From Liquidambar formosana (taxonomy: Eukaryota > Streptophyta > Magnoliopsida > Saxifragales > Altingiaceae): 64,000 nt of DNA. Made by a program: the position numbers and the translations under genes. Location: the NCBI GenBank assembly GCA_039720395.1, contig CM077823.1:37616536-37680535 (forward strand). Reading direction: 5' to 3'. Under the pieces are notes generated by a model, which ran no database searches, was not told where the DNA came from, and was given only the letters and a program-made list of their open reading frames with translations. This document shows, piece by piece, positions 37,361 through 49,600 of this stretch (within the stretch, counting starts at the first letter, position 1; the number at the start of each line of letters is the position of its first letter).

Positions 37361-37883
37361 ATGAAAATTTTCCTAGCTTTCCTCACTCTCTCATCACTTC
37401 TCTTGGTAAGCATTTTCATTTAGCAGTCAGTGATAATAGTAAGAATTCTGAGAGTTCCATCGATCTTTCAAGCTATTGATTTTAATGAAATAAAGGGGAA
37501 TCAATGCTTGTAGGATGATATGAAAATTTTGGTCTTTTTTTTTATTTATTTTTATAATCTTTTTCTTTTTTGGGCAGTTTGCAGGCACCATAGATGCAAG
37601 AAAAGACCCTGCAGGGGAGTATTGGAACAGCATCATGAAAGACCAACCAATTCCAGAAGCAATCCAAGGCCTTATTCATCCAGAAACAAGCAAAGACGAC
37701 GAAGAAGGCCATTTGTTCAAAGAGAACCGTTTTGTTAAAAATTTCAATTCCGATGGCTTCCCTTTCTTTTATAGAGGATATGCTGATCAGCCTAAAGAAG
37801 AGAAGCCATCGGTTGGGAATGTCGAGCCAAGGCACTGTGATGATGCCAAACCAGCAGAAGGTGGTATTACATTTTCTAATTAA
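37361..37883 (+). CDS. Organ-specific protein (DUF2775-like), small secreted repeat protein 1
   Basis: Two exons, 37361-37405 and 37578-37883, join in phase to give 116 aa. Exon 1 plus the first codons of exon 2 encode a signal peptide (MKIFLAFLTLSSLLL then FAGTIDA). The family hallmark follows: ARKDPAGEYWNSIMKDQPIPEAIQGLIH. After it come one repeat-like unit (RFVKNFNSDGFPFFYRGY) and a decayed second unit lacking Tyr (EPRHCDDAK). The protein is secreted; its biochemical role in the family is not firmly known. A BURP gene lies convergent 1.2 kb downstream. I infer it may be a peptide precursor for that BURP protein, with the block around FPFFY as candidate core. Family call is confident, function is not. 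Confidence 0.88.
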
Positions 37884-38677
37884 AGGATTTTGAGCGTGGC
37901 CAAACTAATGTTCCACTCTTAATCTATGTATGAGGTAGAATGTTTTTTTTTCTTTGTTTTTTTTTTCTTCGCGTGTATGAGGTAGAGAGTCCACGTTGCA
38001 TTGAATGTACCTTCTTCTTTTTTTTTTTTTTTTTTTTTTTTGAATGTATAAATGGGAGGGGTGTGTACCCTTAGCCTATCCTTTAGCCCCTCTTCCTTCA
38101 TCACTAGACTAGCTCTAGTGGCTTGTATTGTAACTATTTATGCATGTGTGAAGATGAATCGATGGAAGCAATTGGTGATTTCCTTTATTTTGGCCTATAT
38201 ATAGTTTTATGCAAATTACATGCATTCCAATTCGTGCATTTGTACGGAATTACGAATCTACTGGTCTTAGACCTAGTATTTAAGCAATTTTAACTATTTT
38301 CCTTACCCTTTTTACTCATACTTTCTGAGATCGAAACAAAGCCCAACAGAATAACAAGATGTGTTTTTGTTCCCTTTTAGTTGTTCTTCTTTTGCTACTC
38401 TGGCACCCCAATTTGAGAATCTTTACGGATCTCTTCGTCTTAGGCCTCATTGCTTTCGTCATAAATCAGACCATAGGGTGTAGTTACTGTAGTATTAGCC
38501 AAAATACATGACAATGCCCTTTCGATTTTCTACGTATTCCAGAAATTCACTTCTTTTTTCTTTTCCGAAAGACCTTTTAGTTCGATCTGTTTGAATCTCA
38601 GAAAGATCGTGGGAAAGGAAAGTGTTAAAATTGGCTTAGAAATGGATTCCATTCCCCCCCCCCCTCTCTCTCTCTCT

Positions 38678-38712
<35 letters not shown>

Positions 38713-39073
38713 AAATTTAAAATTTTTCTTTGCTTTGCCGGAGTTTTCCAATATCCAAACAGAGGCTTCAAGATCACTTTAGATTTCGATTAATTTCATT
38801 CTCGAGACGAATGTGAATTAAGTTAAAAACTTCACTAAGTAATTTGAGAATTTTGTGGCAGTCTTTTTAACAAGGCATGATCCTATTGGTCTTAATTTTT
38901 TTTTATTGCTATTTTACAATGGGGACACAATAAAATCAAAGTACCTTCATACCCATACTAGCTACATATTTTAACATTACCACTCACTAGACATACAAGC
39001 ATGCATGATTAACTAGACTACTACAACCTATAGGATTAGAACCCTAATGTACATAACGATTACAATCACATTA
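37884..39073. other. Convergent spacer between DUF2775-type gene 1 and BURP gene 2
   Basis: 3' flanks of both genes plus long T-runs (about 38017-38041 and 38681-38711) and a CT run. Nothing else is visible. Confidence 0.5.
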
Positions 39074-40236
39074 TTAGATCAAAGCTGGCGATGGAACCCA
39101 AACGAGATTATCCGCCGGAAAGAAATGGCACACCGGAGAGCTTCCGGGCTGAATTGCGAGCACACGAAACGCTGCGTGATCATGGTCCCAATGGGAGGTA
39201 TCCATGTGGCATATTGCCACAGCTTCCACTCTCTCCCCATCCTCACCGCCTAATGAAACCTCAAACAGCTTGTTCTCACTCTCTTGGCAATGACAATAGA
39301 AAACTGCATAAGGGTAAGGCATGGCATGACATGCTACCATTTTGGGAGCCAAAATTTCTTTGGGCACTTCCAAAACGGTGTAGTTTTGTAAATTCTTGGC
39401 TGGCTTTGTGGGGATTTTAGTGGTTAGAACTTTAAGATGTGTGTCCAATCCTAAGACGCCACGTGTAAAATCGAGCATGGATTCTAAGGACGTAGCACAG
39501 AACTTGGTCTCCCCTTTGATAGCTTCAAGTCCGCATGAGTTGAGGGTGTCTTCCATGGCTTTGGCTTGATAAGAGCCTTGAGGGAAAGAGAAGAACTCAA
39601 GAAGGTATGAGAGGTGTGTCAATGAGAAAGGAATGGAGTCAGCTTCTTCTTTGGGCAACATATGAGGGGAGTTGGAAGGGTCTTTGTAGGGCAAGTAAAT
39701 GGGCATTATTTTCCCAACTTTGAGATCATTAATGGTGAAGAAAATTCTTGCTGAAGGGTCCATGTGATCCATGTGAGATGATGGGTGATCATGAACATGC
39801 TCTGCATGCATCCCTTGATGGCCATCATCAACAATATCATCTTGCTTAGCATAATTTCTTTGATGGTCATCTATGGGATTTTGTTGCAAAATTTGTACCT
39901 GCTTTTCTTCATGCTTTGCACCCATTGTTCGATGACCATGACCGCCTTGCTTTGCGTCGATCCATATCTGGTCATCCATGGCATGTTCTTGCAAATCATG
40001 TTCCTCTCTGCCTGCATCTATCCACTGTCCTTCAGCTAAATCCCTGGCGGCGATACTGCTTTGGACGCACTGAAATGAATCCAATAGTTACAATGGTTTC
40101 ATGAATTAATCATGAAATAAATGAGTGTAAAGTTAGGGAAAGAAGTACAGTTCAATGAAGATTTGAAGATAGAGATTACCAATAAAACAAGTGAAACTAG
40201 GAAGATGAGGCTCCAAGGAGCAAAACCAAGACCCAT
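39074..40236 (-). CDS. BURP-domain protein 2, candidate copper-dependent peptide cyclase
   Basis: Exon 1 (40236-40180, 19 codons) encodes a signal peptide, MGLGFAPWSLIFLVSLVLL. Exon 2 (40069-39074) follows in phase, for 350 aa. Residues 29-128 form a variable His/Asp/Gln-rich region with degenerate repeats of the type D-D-x-H-Q and two IDA motifs following Trp35 and Trp55. The BURP domain runs from about 129 to the end. It has the complete signature CH-x10-CH-x26-CH-x25-CH-x8-W, with Cys at 266, 278, 306 and 333 and Trp343. BURP proteins are secreted plant proteins; some members are autocatalytic or trans-acting copper-dependent peptide cyclases. The signature residues needed for that are present. 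Substrate is unknown; the convergent DUF2775-type gene 1 is the nearest candidate. Confidence 0.93.
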
Positions 40237-40479
40237 CTCTACTTCTCGTAAAACCTCAATCGCTTTACTAGCTATCAAAGGAGAAACTCTTATTCCTTTT
40301 TTATCGACTCAGGAGGAGCCTAGGATAGGCTTGAAAAGGCGAAAGAATGAATATTTTAACAAAGTAAATAAAAATTATTACTTCAAAACACTAATTTAAG
40401 TTATTAGTATAATTGAAATATTTATATAAATCAATACTAAAAGAGTAAGATGTGATAATTTTGACACAATAACAAGAAA

Positions 40480-40720
40480 ATGAATATTTCGATATTGTCG
40501 ATATAGTGAATATATTCGACATATCGATGATACCATGTGAAAGTAAGAAAATATTATGAATATATCGAGATATAGCGAGATTTTGTCAATAATATAAAAA
40601 ATATCGACAATATTGTAAAGATATTTTACAAAAAAGATATGTCAATTAGATATAGTATCGAGAGGTATGGATACACGGATATATCGTGGATATATCGAAG
40701 ATATCGTGAATATTTTAGTT
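40480..40720. repeat. ATATCG-rich low-complexity block
   Basis: ATATCGA, GATATCG and TATCGTG variants recur many times within 240 bases. No terminal repeats or unit length are clear. It is probably the core of a diverged repeat element. Confidence 0.5.
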
Positions 40721-42937
40721 CATGATTATAATAATGAAATATTCCATTAAAATGCACATGATGGGTGTTGCCTTGAATTATTGAGTAGAATAATTATTAG
40801 ATTAAATGTAGGTCAACGGGATTGGAAGGCATCCGAAACATGCATATACCTTAGGTACTAACTGGCCGGGCACTTTGGGCAGCCCTGAGCCATGTCGATC
40901 ATTTTGGCTCTAGTGTGGTTGGTGCCAAGCGAAAGATCGCATTGAAAAATCACTAGACTATATATACATTTATTATGTTTGCACATAATTAAATAAACAA
41001 ATTTAGCGGATCATTTTGAACTAACCACGGGTTGATTCGTTTTGTAATGGAGACCAAACTGGCCTAACCCAAATCGACTTGCATCCTTAGTTAAAAAATA
41101 GGGAGCATTAATCACATTTTCAATAGAAAAATTATAGAAGAGAAGACACCCAAATTGAGTTGCATCCTTGGTTCAATTCATTCCCAAGACGTTACGGCAT
41201 CTATGTAGAAATCAACGAAAAAAACCTACTAACAAAGAAAAGAAGGATTTAACTAATGCATGCTTAGTTGAATTCATTCCCAAAGAGGTTACATCTATGG
41301 ATAAATCAACGAAAGAAACCTACTAACGAAGAAAAACCACGTTATCTGATTAAAAATCCGAATTTTTTTTTTTCAGTATATCTATCAGTACTAATAGAAA
41401 AATCCTTAGGTCGACGTTGGAACATTATTAATCACTGATTCACAATCACCAACACCAAGGTCAAACCTAATCCAATCGACCTAGTGCTGACCTTCCTAAA
41501 GTGCTTACAATGATGGGAGTATAGTGAAAGCTACCACCATTAGTATACCACAAAGTATATATGCGATCACCAACCATTGTGATAAACCCAAATCAATCTT
41601 GTCACAGCACCCACCCAATAAATATTTGACTTTTTGTTTTCATCATCAGTTGTGATCTAGCTAAGACAACAAGAGTGGCTGAGAAAGAACCAACCCTCTT
41701 CTTTTCCAAGGGGTTACATCTTTCCACTCATTTCATTGGTCAAATATTAAGGCAACTTGACATCACAAAAATATGGAAGATCCAAATTAGAAACATCATT
41801 TTCGAATAAGCGCGCCACCTAAACATCCATAAAATAAACAGTCGTGTCTGTGCATCTTTTCTTTCACTAGGCCCGATAGCGATTCAAATCTTGGTGTACG
41901 TGGAATACAGCATCTGCATACTTTACGAAGCGACGTAGATGGTATCTTCATAAGACCTTTAAATTTAAAATAAAGAGATTGTGCATACACCAAAAGAAAA
42001 CAAAAAGCTACAACTAGACATATGCATCATTATTAGGCCTCATCAACTTGACTTTTGCTAAAAAATATATACAGCCAACATATATGGTGTGCTCATGAGG
42101 CTACAGAATTTAAACTATACATTATTAATGTTCTTTTCTACATATATTGTCTTGGGAGAATTATGGATTGGTCCTGCTATGGGCGAATAATTATATATCT
42201 ATACAAATGACTACTAACTTCATAGTAGATAACTACTGACTGAACTAATAATGACTACTAATTTTTATTGATATGTAATTATTTGCCTGTAGTTGGATCA
42301 ATATGTTCTGTCGGCAAGCCCACAAATTAAGCTTATTATATTTGCTTGGTAGTCAGCTGCTTGGTAATCAAAATATATATTCATTCATTGATAATATCTT
42401 GGAAAGCTTTGAACTTGGCAAGGTTTATTATATTTGATTAGCGAATTAAAATAATGGGATAATGCAAAACATACGTGTACGATAAGTCTGAAAATTTTGT
42501 GGGAACCAATGAATTGTGGCGTGGCATTTTCCTCATGAGGAATTAGGACCAGATGAAATGTCTCTTGATAAATGAAATTGAAAGGTCAACTTCCTCATTG
42601 AAAATATGATGGTTCATACTTCTTTAATAATGGGCATATTTAACATGACTATAGCTAGGTGAGACTAATTTCAAACAATCTTCTTTGTGCGTGTTTATTT
42701 ATTTAATTTTTTTTTAGTATTATTTGCATGGGTAATATGCGCGAATGATTTTATTTTATTTTCTATTTTCAAAAATTAAAAATGTGCGAAGCTGCACCTA
42801 TTGGTCAATGTCTTATCAAGGCCAAAATTGGCTCCAACTCATGGCTCCACTAGGCTAAGTTTCAAGACCACCATTAAAAAAGGAATCGAACTTGGGAAAA
42901 ATTATTTTCTTTGGTGGTTCCACTCCCACTCGTAGTG

Positions 42938-43063
42938 AACATATAGTATCTGGTACACGGAATAATTTCTACCAATATATTTTGACCTATAAGGTGTAGT
43001 GATCATATAGTATCTGGTACACGAAATAATTTCTACCAATATATTTTGACCCATAAGGTGTGT
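42938..43063. repeat. Two-copy direct tandem duplication of about 63 bp
   Basis: Both copies contain CATATAGTATCTGGTACACG then AATAATTTCTACCAATATA, and end with ATAAGGTGT. They differ at a few positions only, so this is a fairly recent duplication. Confidence 0.88.
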
Positions 43064-43104
43064 ACGTTTCGTAATGAAATGTTCGTTTTTAGTCCCTTTT
43101 GTTA

Positions 43105-43298
43105 TGTTTGAGCTTAGGGTTACCATGGGCCTAATGCCTAGGTGGTACTTTTCCCCCTATTTAGGAAGTTGTGATTCTAATCTTGACTCTACTTTCTTAA
43201 AAATTGGGTTGGAAAACTATCCTATATGGGATGGGATGTAGAATTGCCTGATATTCTTGATTGTAATAAAAAATAAAATAAAATAAAGAAATAAATAA
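43105..43298 (+). mobile_element. SINE-like element with A-rich tail
   Basis: A tRNA-like head (CCTAGGTGGTAC near 43136) and a B-box-like GTGATTCTAATC (near 43169) precede a body ending TTCTTGATTGTAATAAAAAA and an AAATAAAATA tail. A similar body and end (ATGTTCTTGATTGTACCAAG) occur after the DUF2775-type genes at 57240-57395 and 61680-61835, so this SINE family has several copies here. Confidence 0.55.
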
Positions 43299-43939
43299 AC
43301 TACTTGGGTGCCCCTTATAGGTCTCTGGCCAATTTTTGAACTAATTCTCAGTAATTTGGCCAACCAATCCTTTTTTAATTTGGCCTACTAATTTAAATAA
43401 AGCATGTGTCCATTGACCATATCACATATTAAAGGAAATTATGTTGCAAGTCAACATATGTCTCATGTGAATTTTTTTTTCTTTTTTTTAAAAATGAAGA
43501 TATGTCTCATGATTTTTATTTATTTATTTATTTTTTATAAATTGATTTTCTCATCAATCTGGGACGGAGATATACTGCCCCTTAATCATTCCTTTTTTAT
43601 ATAGTTGGGTCTCATCATCACCAAAATATAATTAGGATTTATCAAACAATAGACCTTAGTTAATGCATTATATCCTCAAAAAATTAGCCTCTCGAATGAT
43701 CTTAACTATTCGATTTGATGTAGGACAAGGAGCCCGACAAACTTACAAGTGTTGGATGAATTTTTATTATTAGTTTAGGTTGTACTTTTATAAATTTAAA
43801 GAAAGAATTATTAAAAAAACAAAGGGGGATCTAGTGCATGTGTTTAAGGACGCATAGATGGAGGGACAGAGGATCTCCCTTCATGGATTTGTATGTCCCT
43901 TACAAATTCATTAATCTAGCCGGCCTTCCATTACTTGAA

Positions 43940-44339
43940 GGGGAACGGCTATTGCAACCCCCCATTCTTATAAGCCCACCCCTTTCCTTTTGGTTTTTAA
44001 GATTTCATGAAAAATATAAAAGGTTTTTGCAAAAACCAATCACTTGGTTCACTAGAAAACATCATTTTGAACAACTTTGCAGAAGAAAGTTTTTCCAAAA
44101 TCTATCGTTTAGGTAGACTTTTTGGCAAAAAATGAAATAAAGGTTATAAATGACTAAAAAGTATATTTAAACGATAGATTTAGGAAAAACTTTCTTCTAC
44201 AAAGTTGTTCAAACTGATGTTTTCTAGTGGACATCACGGCCGGTTTTCATAAAAACATTTTATATTTTGCATAAAACCTTAAAAACCTAAAGGATGGGGG
44301 GTGAGATAATAAGAATGGGGGGTTGCAATAGCCGTTCCC
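43940..44339. mobile_element. Foldback MITE with 9-bp target duplication (Mutator-like)
   Basis: Long terminal inverted repeats start GGGGAACGGCTATTGCAACC and end GGTTGCAATAGCCGTTCCC, and most of the 400 bp can fold back on itself. Exact 9-bp flanks TTACTTGAA (43931-43939 and 44340-44348) match the duplication size of Mutator-like elements. It is non-coding. A related element is at 51832-52527. Confidence 0.82.
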
Positions 44340-44716
44340 TTACTTGAATAAGCCACCACATCAGTCATGGGTTCTGCCAGCCCTGACTGCATGATTTTAT
44401 TTATATCAAGTGGCCATGAAGGCGTCAGTGATAACATGAAGTGCCCTAACCCCAGTTATCTCAAAGATTTGAAAGTCCTAATTATTAATTAAGACAGTGG
44501 TTCAGTGCTCTTACTTTTTTGAATTTTAATCGGAGTAGATAAGATTATGAGTGCTGTAGTACTATTGCATTTGACGTACAAACATCTAGCTTGGGCAAAG
44601 ACCAACTTGGACAATTGCCTCAAGTTGTTTCATTTTTCTTTCTTGAAATGAAGACTATGCATGTGATGAGTGTGGGTGCAGGTATCTACACATGTATGGG
44701 GAATTAGTTCCACTTG

Positions 44717-44940
44717 CCATAAGGACACATTTGTAGTGTAAAAGATTAAACAGAAGGGAAAAAAAAAAAAAAATGAAACCGACTTGTGATAAGGACACAT
44801 TTGTAATAGGGACACATTTGTAATGTAAAAGATTAAACAGAAGGTAAAAAAAAAAAAAATGAAACCGACTTGTGATAAGGACATATTTGTAATGTAAAAT
44901 ATTTAAACAGAATGGAAAAAAAAATGAAACCGACTTGTGA
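44717..44940. repeat. Three-copy minisatellite of about 70 bp
   Basis: Three copies share GATAAGGACACATTTGTA, GTAAAAGATTAAACAGAA, an A-run and ATGAAACCGACTTGTGAT. Copy two has an extra short internal repeat of GGACACATTTGTAAT. The open antisense frame across it is an artefact of the repeat. Confidence 0.85.
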
Positions 44941-45064
44941 TTGCATCAAGATATAACTGGTAGCATCTCTATCCTCTTACAAGGAAGAGATTTTGGGTTC
45001 TGAGTATTGAGTTCATAAAAAATAAGAGTAAGAAGGACCCATCCTATCATCCTATTAGATGTGC

Positions 45065-45300
45065 AGGGGTCTTTTATTTATTTATTTATTTTTATTTTTA
45101 TTTTTTGGCTTGACGGTCAGGGTGTCCGGGTCAACTTGCACGCACCTCGACTAAATCCCTCCTTAGGCGATCTTAAGAGTGCACTCCCTCACATCAGCCT
45201 AGTGCATTCATGAATTAATTCCTGAAGTACTCCCTAGAGAAATCGAACCCATGTTGATAGAATAGAGGGGCTCTTCTAATTGGACTAACTCTCTTGAATT
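45065..45300 (-). mobile_element. SINE in minus orientation
   Basis: The left side is a T-rich run (tail on the minus strand), followed by GACGGTCAGGGTGTCCGGGT and CTTGCACGCACCTCGACT, a sequence I associate with plant SINEs. Near 45239-45251 the minus strand reads CATGGGTTCGATT, a good B box, and an A-box-like region follows toward 45300. Confidence 0.6.
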
Positions 45301-45856
45301 ATCCGCAAGGTTTTGACCAAAGAAAAAAACTGGTAACACTAACCAATCTTAAATTGCAAAAAACTTAGATAGGGTAGAACCAAACCCATGGGTTATAATG
45401 CAGGGTTATACTATTACCAAAAAAGAGAAATTAAAAATTGGGGTTCATTAGTCAAAAGGACTAACATTGGCTTATGGAGATTCCAAGCTTTGTCCTAGCT
45501 CGTTGACATCTCTCTCTCTCATTTTTTTTTTTTTTTGAAGAAAATGAAAATCAGCACCAACCTTTACAGTGTCTTCCACTAATATCTTGCTATAATATGG
45601 AGCTAGATAGCTCCTTGGCATTTCTAGAAGGGAAACTTTATAAAAAGGCTAGCTAGGGTTCAAGGTTTCTCATCAGATAGTGCCCACCATGAGATCATCA
45701 CTTTTTTTTTTTTTTTTTTGATAAAGGTTAAATGAGATCATCACTTTAAAACGTCAACATGTTTCTTGAACTTTATTGGGGGTGACAAGTTGCTTATATT
45801 AAAAAAAAAATATTATGTGAAGAAATATAAATTATTTTATTTTCCTTGTCAATGGT

Positions 45857-45865
45857 CTATAAATG
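45857..45865 (+). promoter_or_regulatory. TATA box of DUF2775-type gene 2
   Basis: CTATAAATG lies about 80 bases before the ATG at 45943, in the same context as in the other family members. Confidence 0.68.
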
Positions 45866-45942
45866 GAAAGAGCCACAATTTCAAGAGCCCACCACTAAAA
45901 GTACAAGCAAATCTAAGGGTGCTTCAAAAAGTTTGCGAAGAC

Positions 45943-46670
45943 ATGAAATCCCTCTTTGCTTTCTTCACCCTCTTCTCACTTATTCTGTTGGTAAGCATTT
46001 TCTTAATAACTAGCATGCATAGCTCATTTCTTCCATATATCATCACTACCCTATGATTTATTTTCTCTTAATTTTTTCCTCTTCTTTTTTTTTTTCTTTG
46101 GGTAATCAAATAAACAATACCATAAATTTTGTCTTAGAACTCGAAACTTGATCTGATTGACCATACTCAGCCAATTTTCAAGTTAATTTGTTTAAATTAT
46201 TGAATAAAATTCAAGTTGGTATTGCGAAGCTACTCATAATTCCACTTCAAAAAAAAAAAAAAAAAAAAACCTTAGAGACTGTTCAAGTATGTCATTAATT
46301 AGTCCTCGTATTTATTATCTTAATTTGTACACTCCATATATATTTCTCTTGTACTAATTCTTCTTCTTGGGTGCAGTTTGCCAACCTCAGCGATGCGAGA
46401 AAAGACTTGGAGGCCTATTGGAAGACCATAATGAAAGACCAACCCATGCCAGAAGCAGTCAAGAATCTTGTTCATGAAGATCCAGAGTTCCACATGAACG
46501 AAAAAAACATCCACAAATCTTCCATGGCGATTGAAAAGGATCATTTTCTTAAGGATTTCGATACGGGGTCTAATAAAATAATATACCACACCCATGGTGA
46601 GCCTCAAAAGCCAAGGCATAACGATGAGACGAAAGAAGAGAAATCCTTTGTGAAAAATATCAAGCCTTAG
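45943..46670 (+). CDS. Organ-specific protein (DUF2775-like), small secreted repeat protein 2
   Basis: Exons 45943-45990 and 46377-46670 join in phase to give 113 aa. The signal peptide is MKSLFAFFTLFSLILL plus FANLSDA. The conserved block reads ARKDLEAYWKTIMKDQPMPEAVKNLVH. A single clear repeat unit follows (HFLKDFDTGSNKIIYHTHG), and the C-terminus restarts the unit consensus (EEKSFVKNIKP) then stops. This is the most divergent of the four copies and lacks the usual Gly before Tyr-Trp. It pairs convergently with BURP gene 3, 3.2 kb downstream. The NKIIY segment is in the same position as FPFFY in gene 1 and DVTIY in gene 3, so it is the inferred core if these are peptide precursors. Confidence 0.87.
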
Positions 46671-49600
46671 ATGCATGTTCCTGCGTATAATCAGGAACAA
46701 AGAATGCGGATATATGCGCTGTTTGATTAGAAAAAAGTACGAAGCGAAGGGATCATGTTTTTGTACATCATCCAGTGGTAGTGTGTTTGTGATTAGTGTT
46801 TTTGGAATTTCTTCTTATAGGAGAATATAAGTAGAATCATAAGAATAATGTAATTGAGATATACCAAAAGTGATTTGGTTTGGTGTATCTTAATTCCAAT
46901 ATTTAAGATTGGGTTAAGGTGAATATTTGATTAAATCTAGATTACTTCCTTTCCATAATCTTCCGCACTTCATCATCTGTTGTTGAAAATTTCAATTGTG
47001 TTTTTTTTTGTTTTTTGTTTTTTGTGTTTGTTCTTAAGCTACTTTGAATGTTTGCTCATCAAGACTTGCACTTGATAAAAAAAAAAAAAAATACTTAGAA
47101 AGTTGACGTCAATGTTTACCTGCAGAAAAGTTAAGCTACTGGAGCTACATAAGCAATCTGTTTTTTTCTTTTTTTTTTAAAATACCCAGCTTCGTTCTGA
47201 TCATCAAGTCCTGTACTTGGAAAGTTGAAAAGCACCATCATTTTTCATGTTCAATGTCTCTGAGTTTTAGGAATGTCAAGGCTTTTCTTTCCTTAATGGA
47301 GGGTAAAAATGGTCAAAGAAGGATTTTTCTAATTAAGAGATGTGAAGTATGTAATTAACCAGAGAAGATGATCTGTCTTTATAATCATGCCTCTTTCTAT
47401 GCCTTTGCCGTATAATTGGACCTTATCATCATAAAAATATTTTTGGGACCCACCGAACTATAGGTCTTACCAAATATATATTTGTTTTCTAAAAAATCGG
47501 CTCCACTGAATGGTCTAAGCCATTTAATTTTAATGAAGTTATTTGAATAATAGTGAAATTTCGATAATGTTTCGTAAAGAAAATAGTTTCAATTAAATGG
47601 TTAAAATCATTCAAATGAATTGATCTTTTGAAGACAAGACTCATAGTTTGATCGGTCCAATTGTGATATTTATGGTGCTGCCAAGGCTTAATCAAGCAAA
47701 AGAGGCATAAAAGAGGAGGAAAGGAATCTCTGCTAGTCTAAAACAAATCACTCTTCAAAGATGTTTTCTATGCTACCTTTGCTAGCTTAATGCTCAAAAC
47801 TTCCACTATTTTTTTAAAAATATTTTTGAGAGAGAGATAGATCGAGAGACCAAGAATTTAACTATAAATTCTTTTTTTTTTCCTTTTTATGTTGGGTTAT
47901 GGAGTGGGTTAAGGCCCAACTACAAAACAATGCCAGTAAGGGGATCCTTGCTAATTGAGCTATCCCTTAAAGTTCAATGATACGCTTTTTCTCTACTTAA
48001 AAATGCAAAATATGGAAATAGGGGTTTCAAGAAGCATATTTTTTTAATGAAAATAAAAAACTTAAAAGCGGTGTTACTAATGCCGCTTTTAATTATTCTG
48101 AAAGCGCTGTTACCAACACTTCCTTTACTTATACTGAAAGAGGCGTTAATAACGCCACTTTTATTGTAAGTATTTGTCAAGGCCTGTCACTGAAATTCGA
48201 AGCATTCACACCAACAGCCGCCTCTCCTGCTATTAGGGTTGTCGCACGCCGTTCTCCGCACTCGTCGATTCGCCGGTATCCGCCCCCACCGTCCTCCGTC
48301 GTCAACAGGTAACACACTTGAGTGAGTTTATAATTCTTTCAAGTCTACATTTTCAATTTTTATTGAGGGTTTAGTGTGCCAATTCTGGTATTTTTCTGTA
48401 GAAGACCACCATGTGGTGCTTAACAGTGTGTGGAAAATGTGGGTTATATTCTTTTGTTTCAGACTTCTAGTATATCTGACTCTCTTAGCTATGGTTGCCC
48501 TTTCAGGGTTTTGTTCTCTGATGTGATGGAAGATGTGGGTTTTTTTTTTTCGTCTTTGATTCTGAAGGTTTCAATTTATTTTGAATTTGATTGTTGGGTT
48601 TAGTTTCTAGTTATCTATTATTGCAGGAGCTACAGTTCAGTGGCTCAGAGACAGTCTTGGGATAATTAGTAGTGAAAGTGAGATTGAGGAAGCATTCCCA
48701 GCCAAATCTCCTTGAATCAACAGCGGCCCATTGACACTTCAATTGGCTAACCAATCAGCACATGAGTTAGTCTCTTTGAAAATATGATGAGAGGGTCTCT
48801 CCAAGCCCATGACCCAGGCAAGTAAAACTGTAATAGCCCGTAACCCATTCATTAATCCCTTCTTGGGTTTCCTTTGGAACACTCACCATCACTACTAATT
48901 TTGACCCACCCTCTAGTGGTTTGCCATTGAATGAAAAAAATGTGGCAACAAAAGCTGGCATGAAAAGGGTTTAAATTGTCTTCTTTTTACTTGCTTTGAA
49001 TCGATCTCTATGCAGTTCTAACAGAACATGAAATCCCAAATTTAACGTTATTCGACGAATTTAAAAGATTTAAATTTATTTTAAAACCTTGGTGATAGGT
49101 TAACCATTTAGAAATTATCATGGTTACAAAGATGGATGCTGATTTGCATGCTGAATTTTGAATGGAGACCCACGTTGGTAGGATCAAGTGGAAAAAAATT
49201 CCTGTAGTAGAGACTTAAGACTGAAATTTTTCCTGTCTTGTGTTGGACAGTGGACACACAAAAGTATTGCTCCGTAGGTTATGGTGGAAAGGTTCCTAGA
49301 CCAGTGGTTCTAATTTCGGGTCTAACATTTAGATAGAGTATGAAAGGGCATTCCCAATTGAAGGCATAAAAACTAGAGAATCATATAGCGCTGTTATAGT
49401 CATAAAATGGTGCACGATAAAGGAATTTATTCCAGACTCTGAGGAAAAAGAATCAAGAGAAGCTTTTCATTTTATTTTTTTCAAAAAAAAAAAAAAAATC
49501 CAATATATTGTTATATAATTTCAAAAAACCATTAAAATATTAATCACAAACTACTCTGCATGACCGATACGGCAATATGGGAGGAATTCATCATGCCAAC

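Larger units (their letters stand above)
40237..45850. other. Intergenic region between BURP gene 2 and DUF2775-type gene 2
   Basis: It holds an ATATCG-rich block (about 40480-40720), a 62-64-bp direct duplication (42938-43063), two SINE candidates (43105-43298 and 45065-45300), a 9-bp-TSD MITE (43940-44339) and a three-copy tandem repeat (44717-44940). No coding gene was recognised. Confidence 0.5.

Noticed and set aside
39785..40039. Plus-strand frame rich in Met and Ile opposite BURP gene 2 (a similar one lies opposite BURP gene 3 at 50572-50955)
   Set aside because: Both are complements of the His/Asp-rich variable regions (CAT/ATG complementarity) and are not genes.
42938..43063. CRISPR-like direct repeats
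   Set aside because: There are only two copies, abutting without spacers, in a plant nuclear genome. This is an ordinary tandem duplication.
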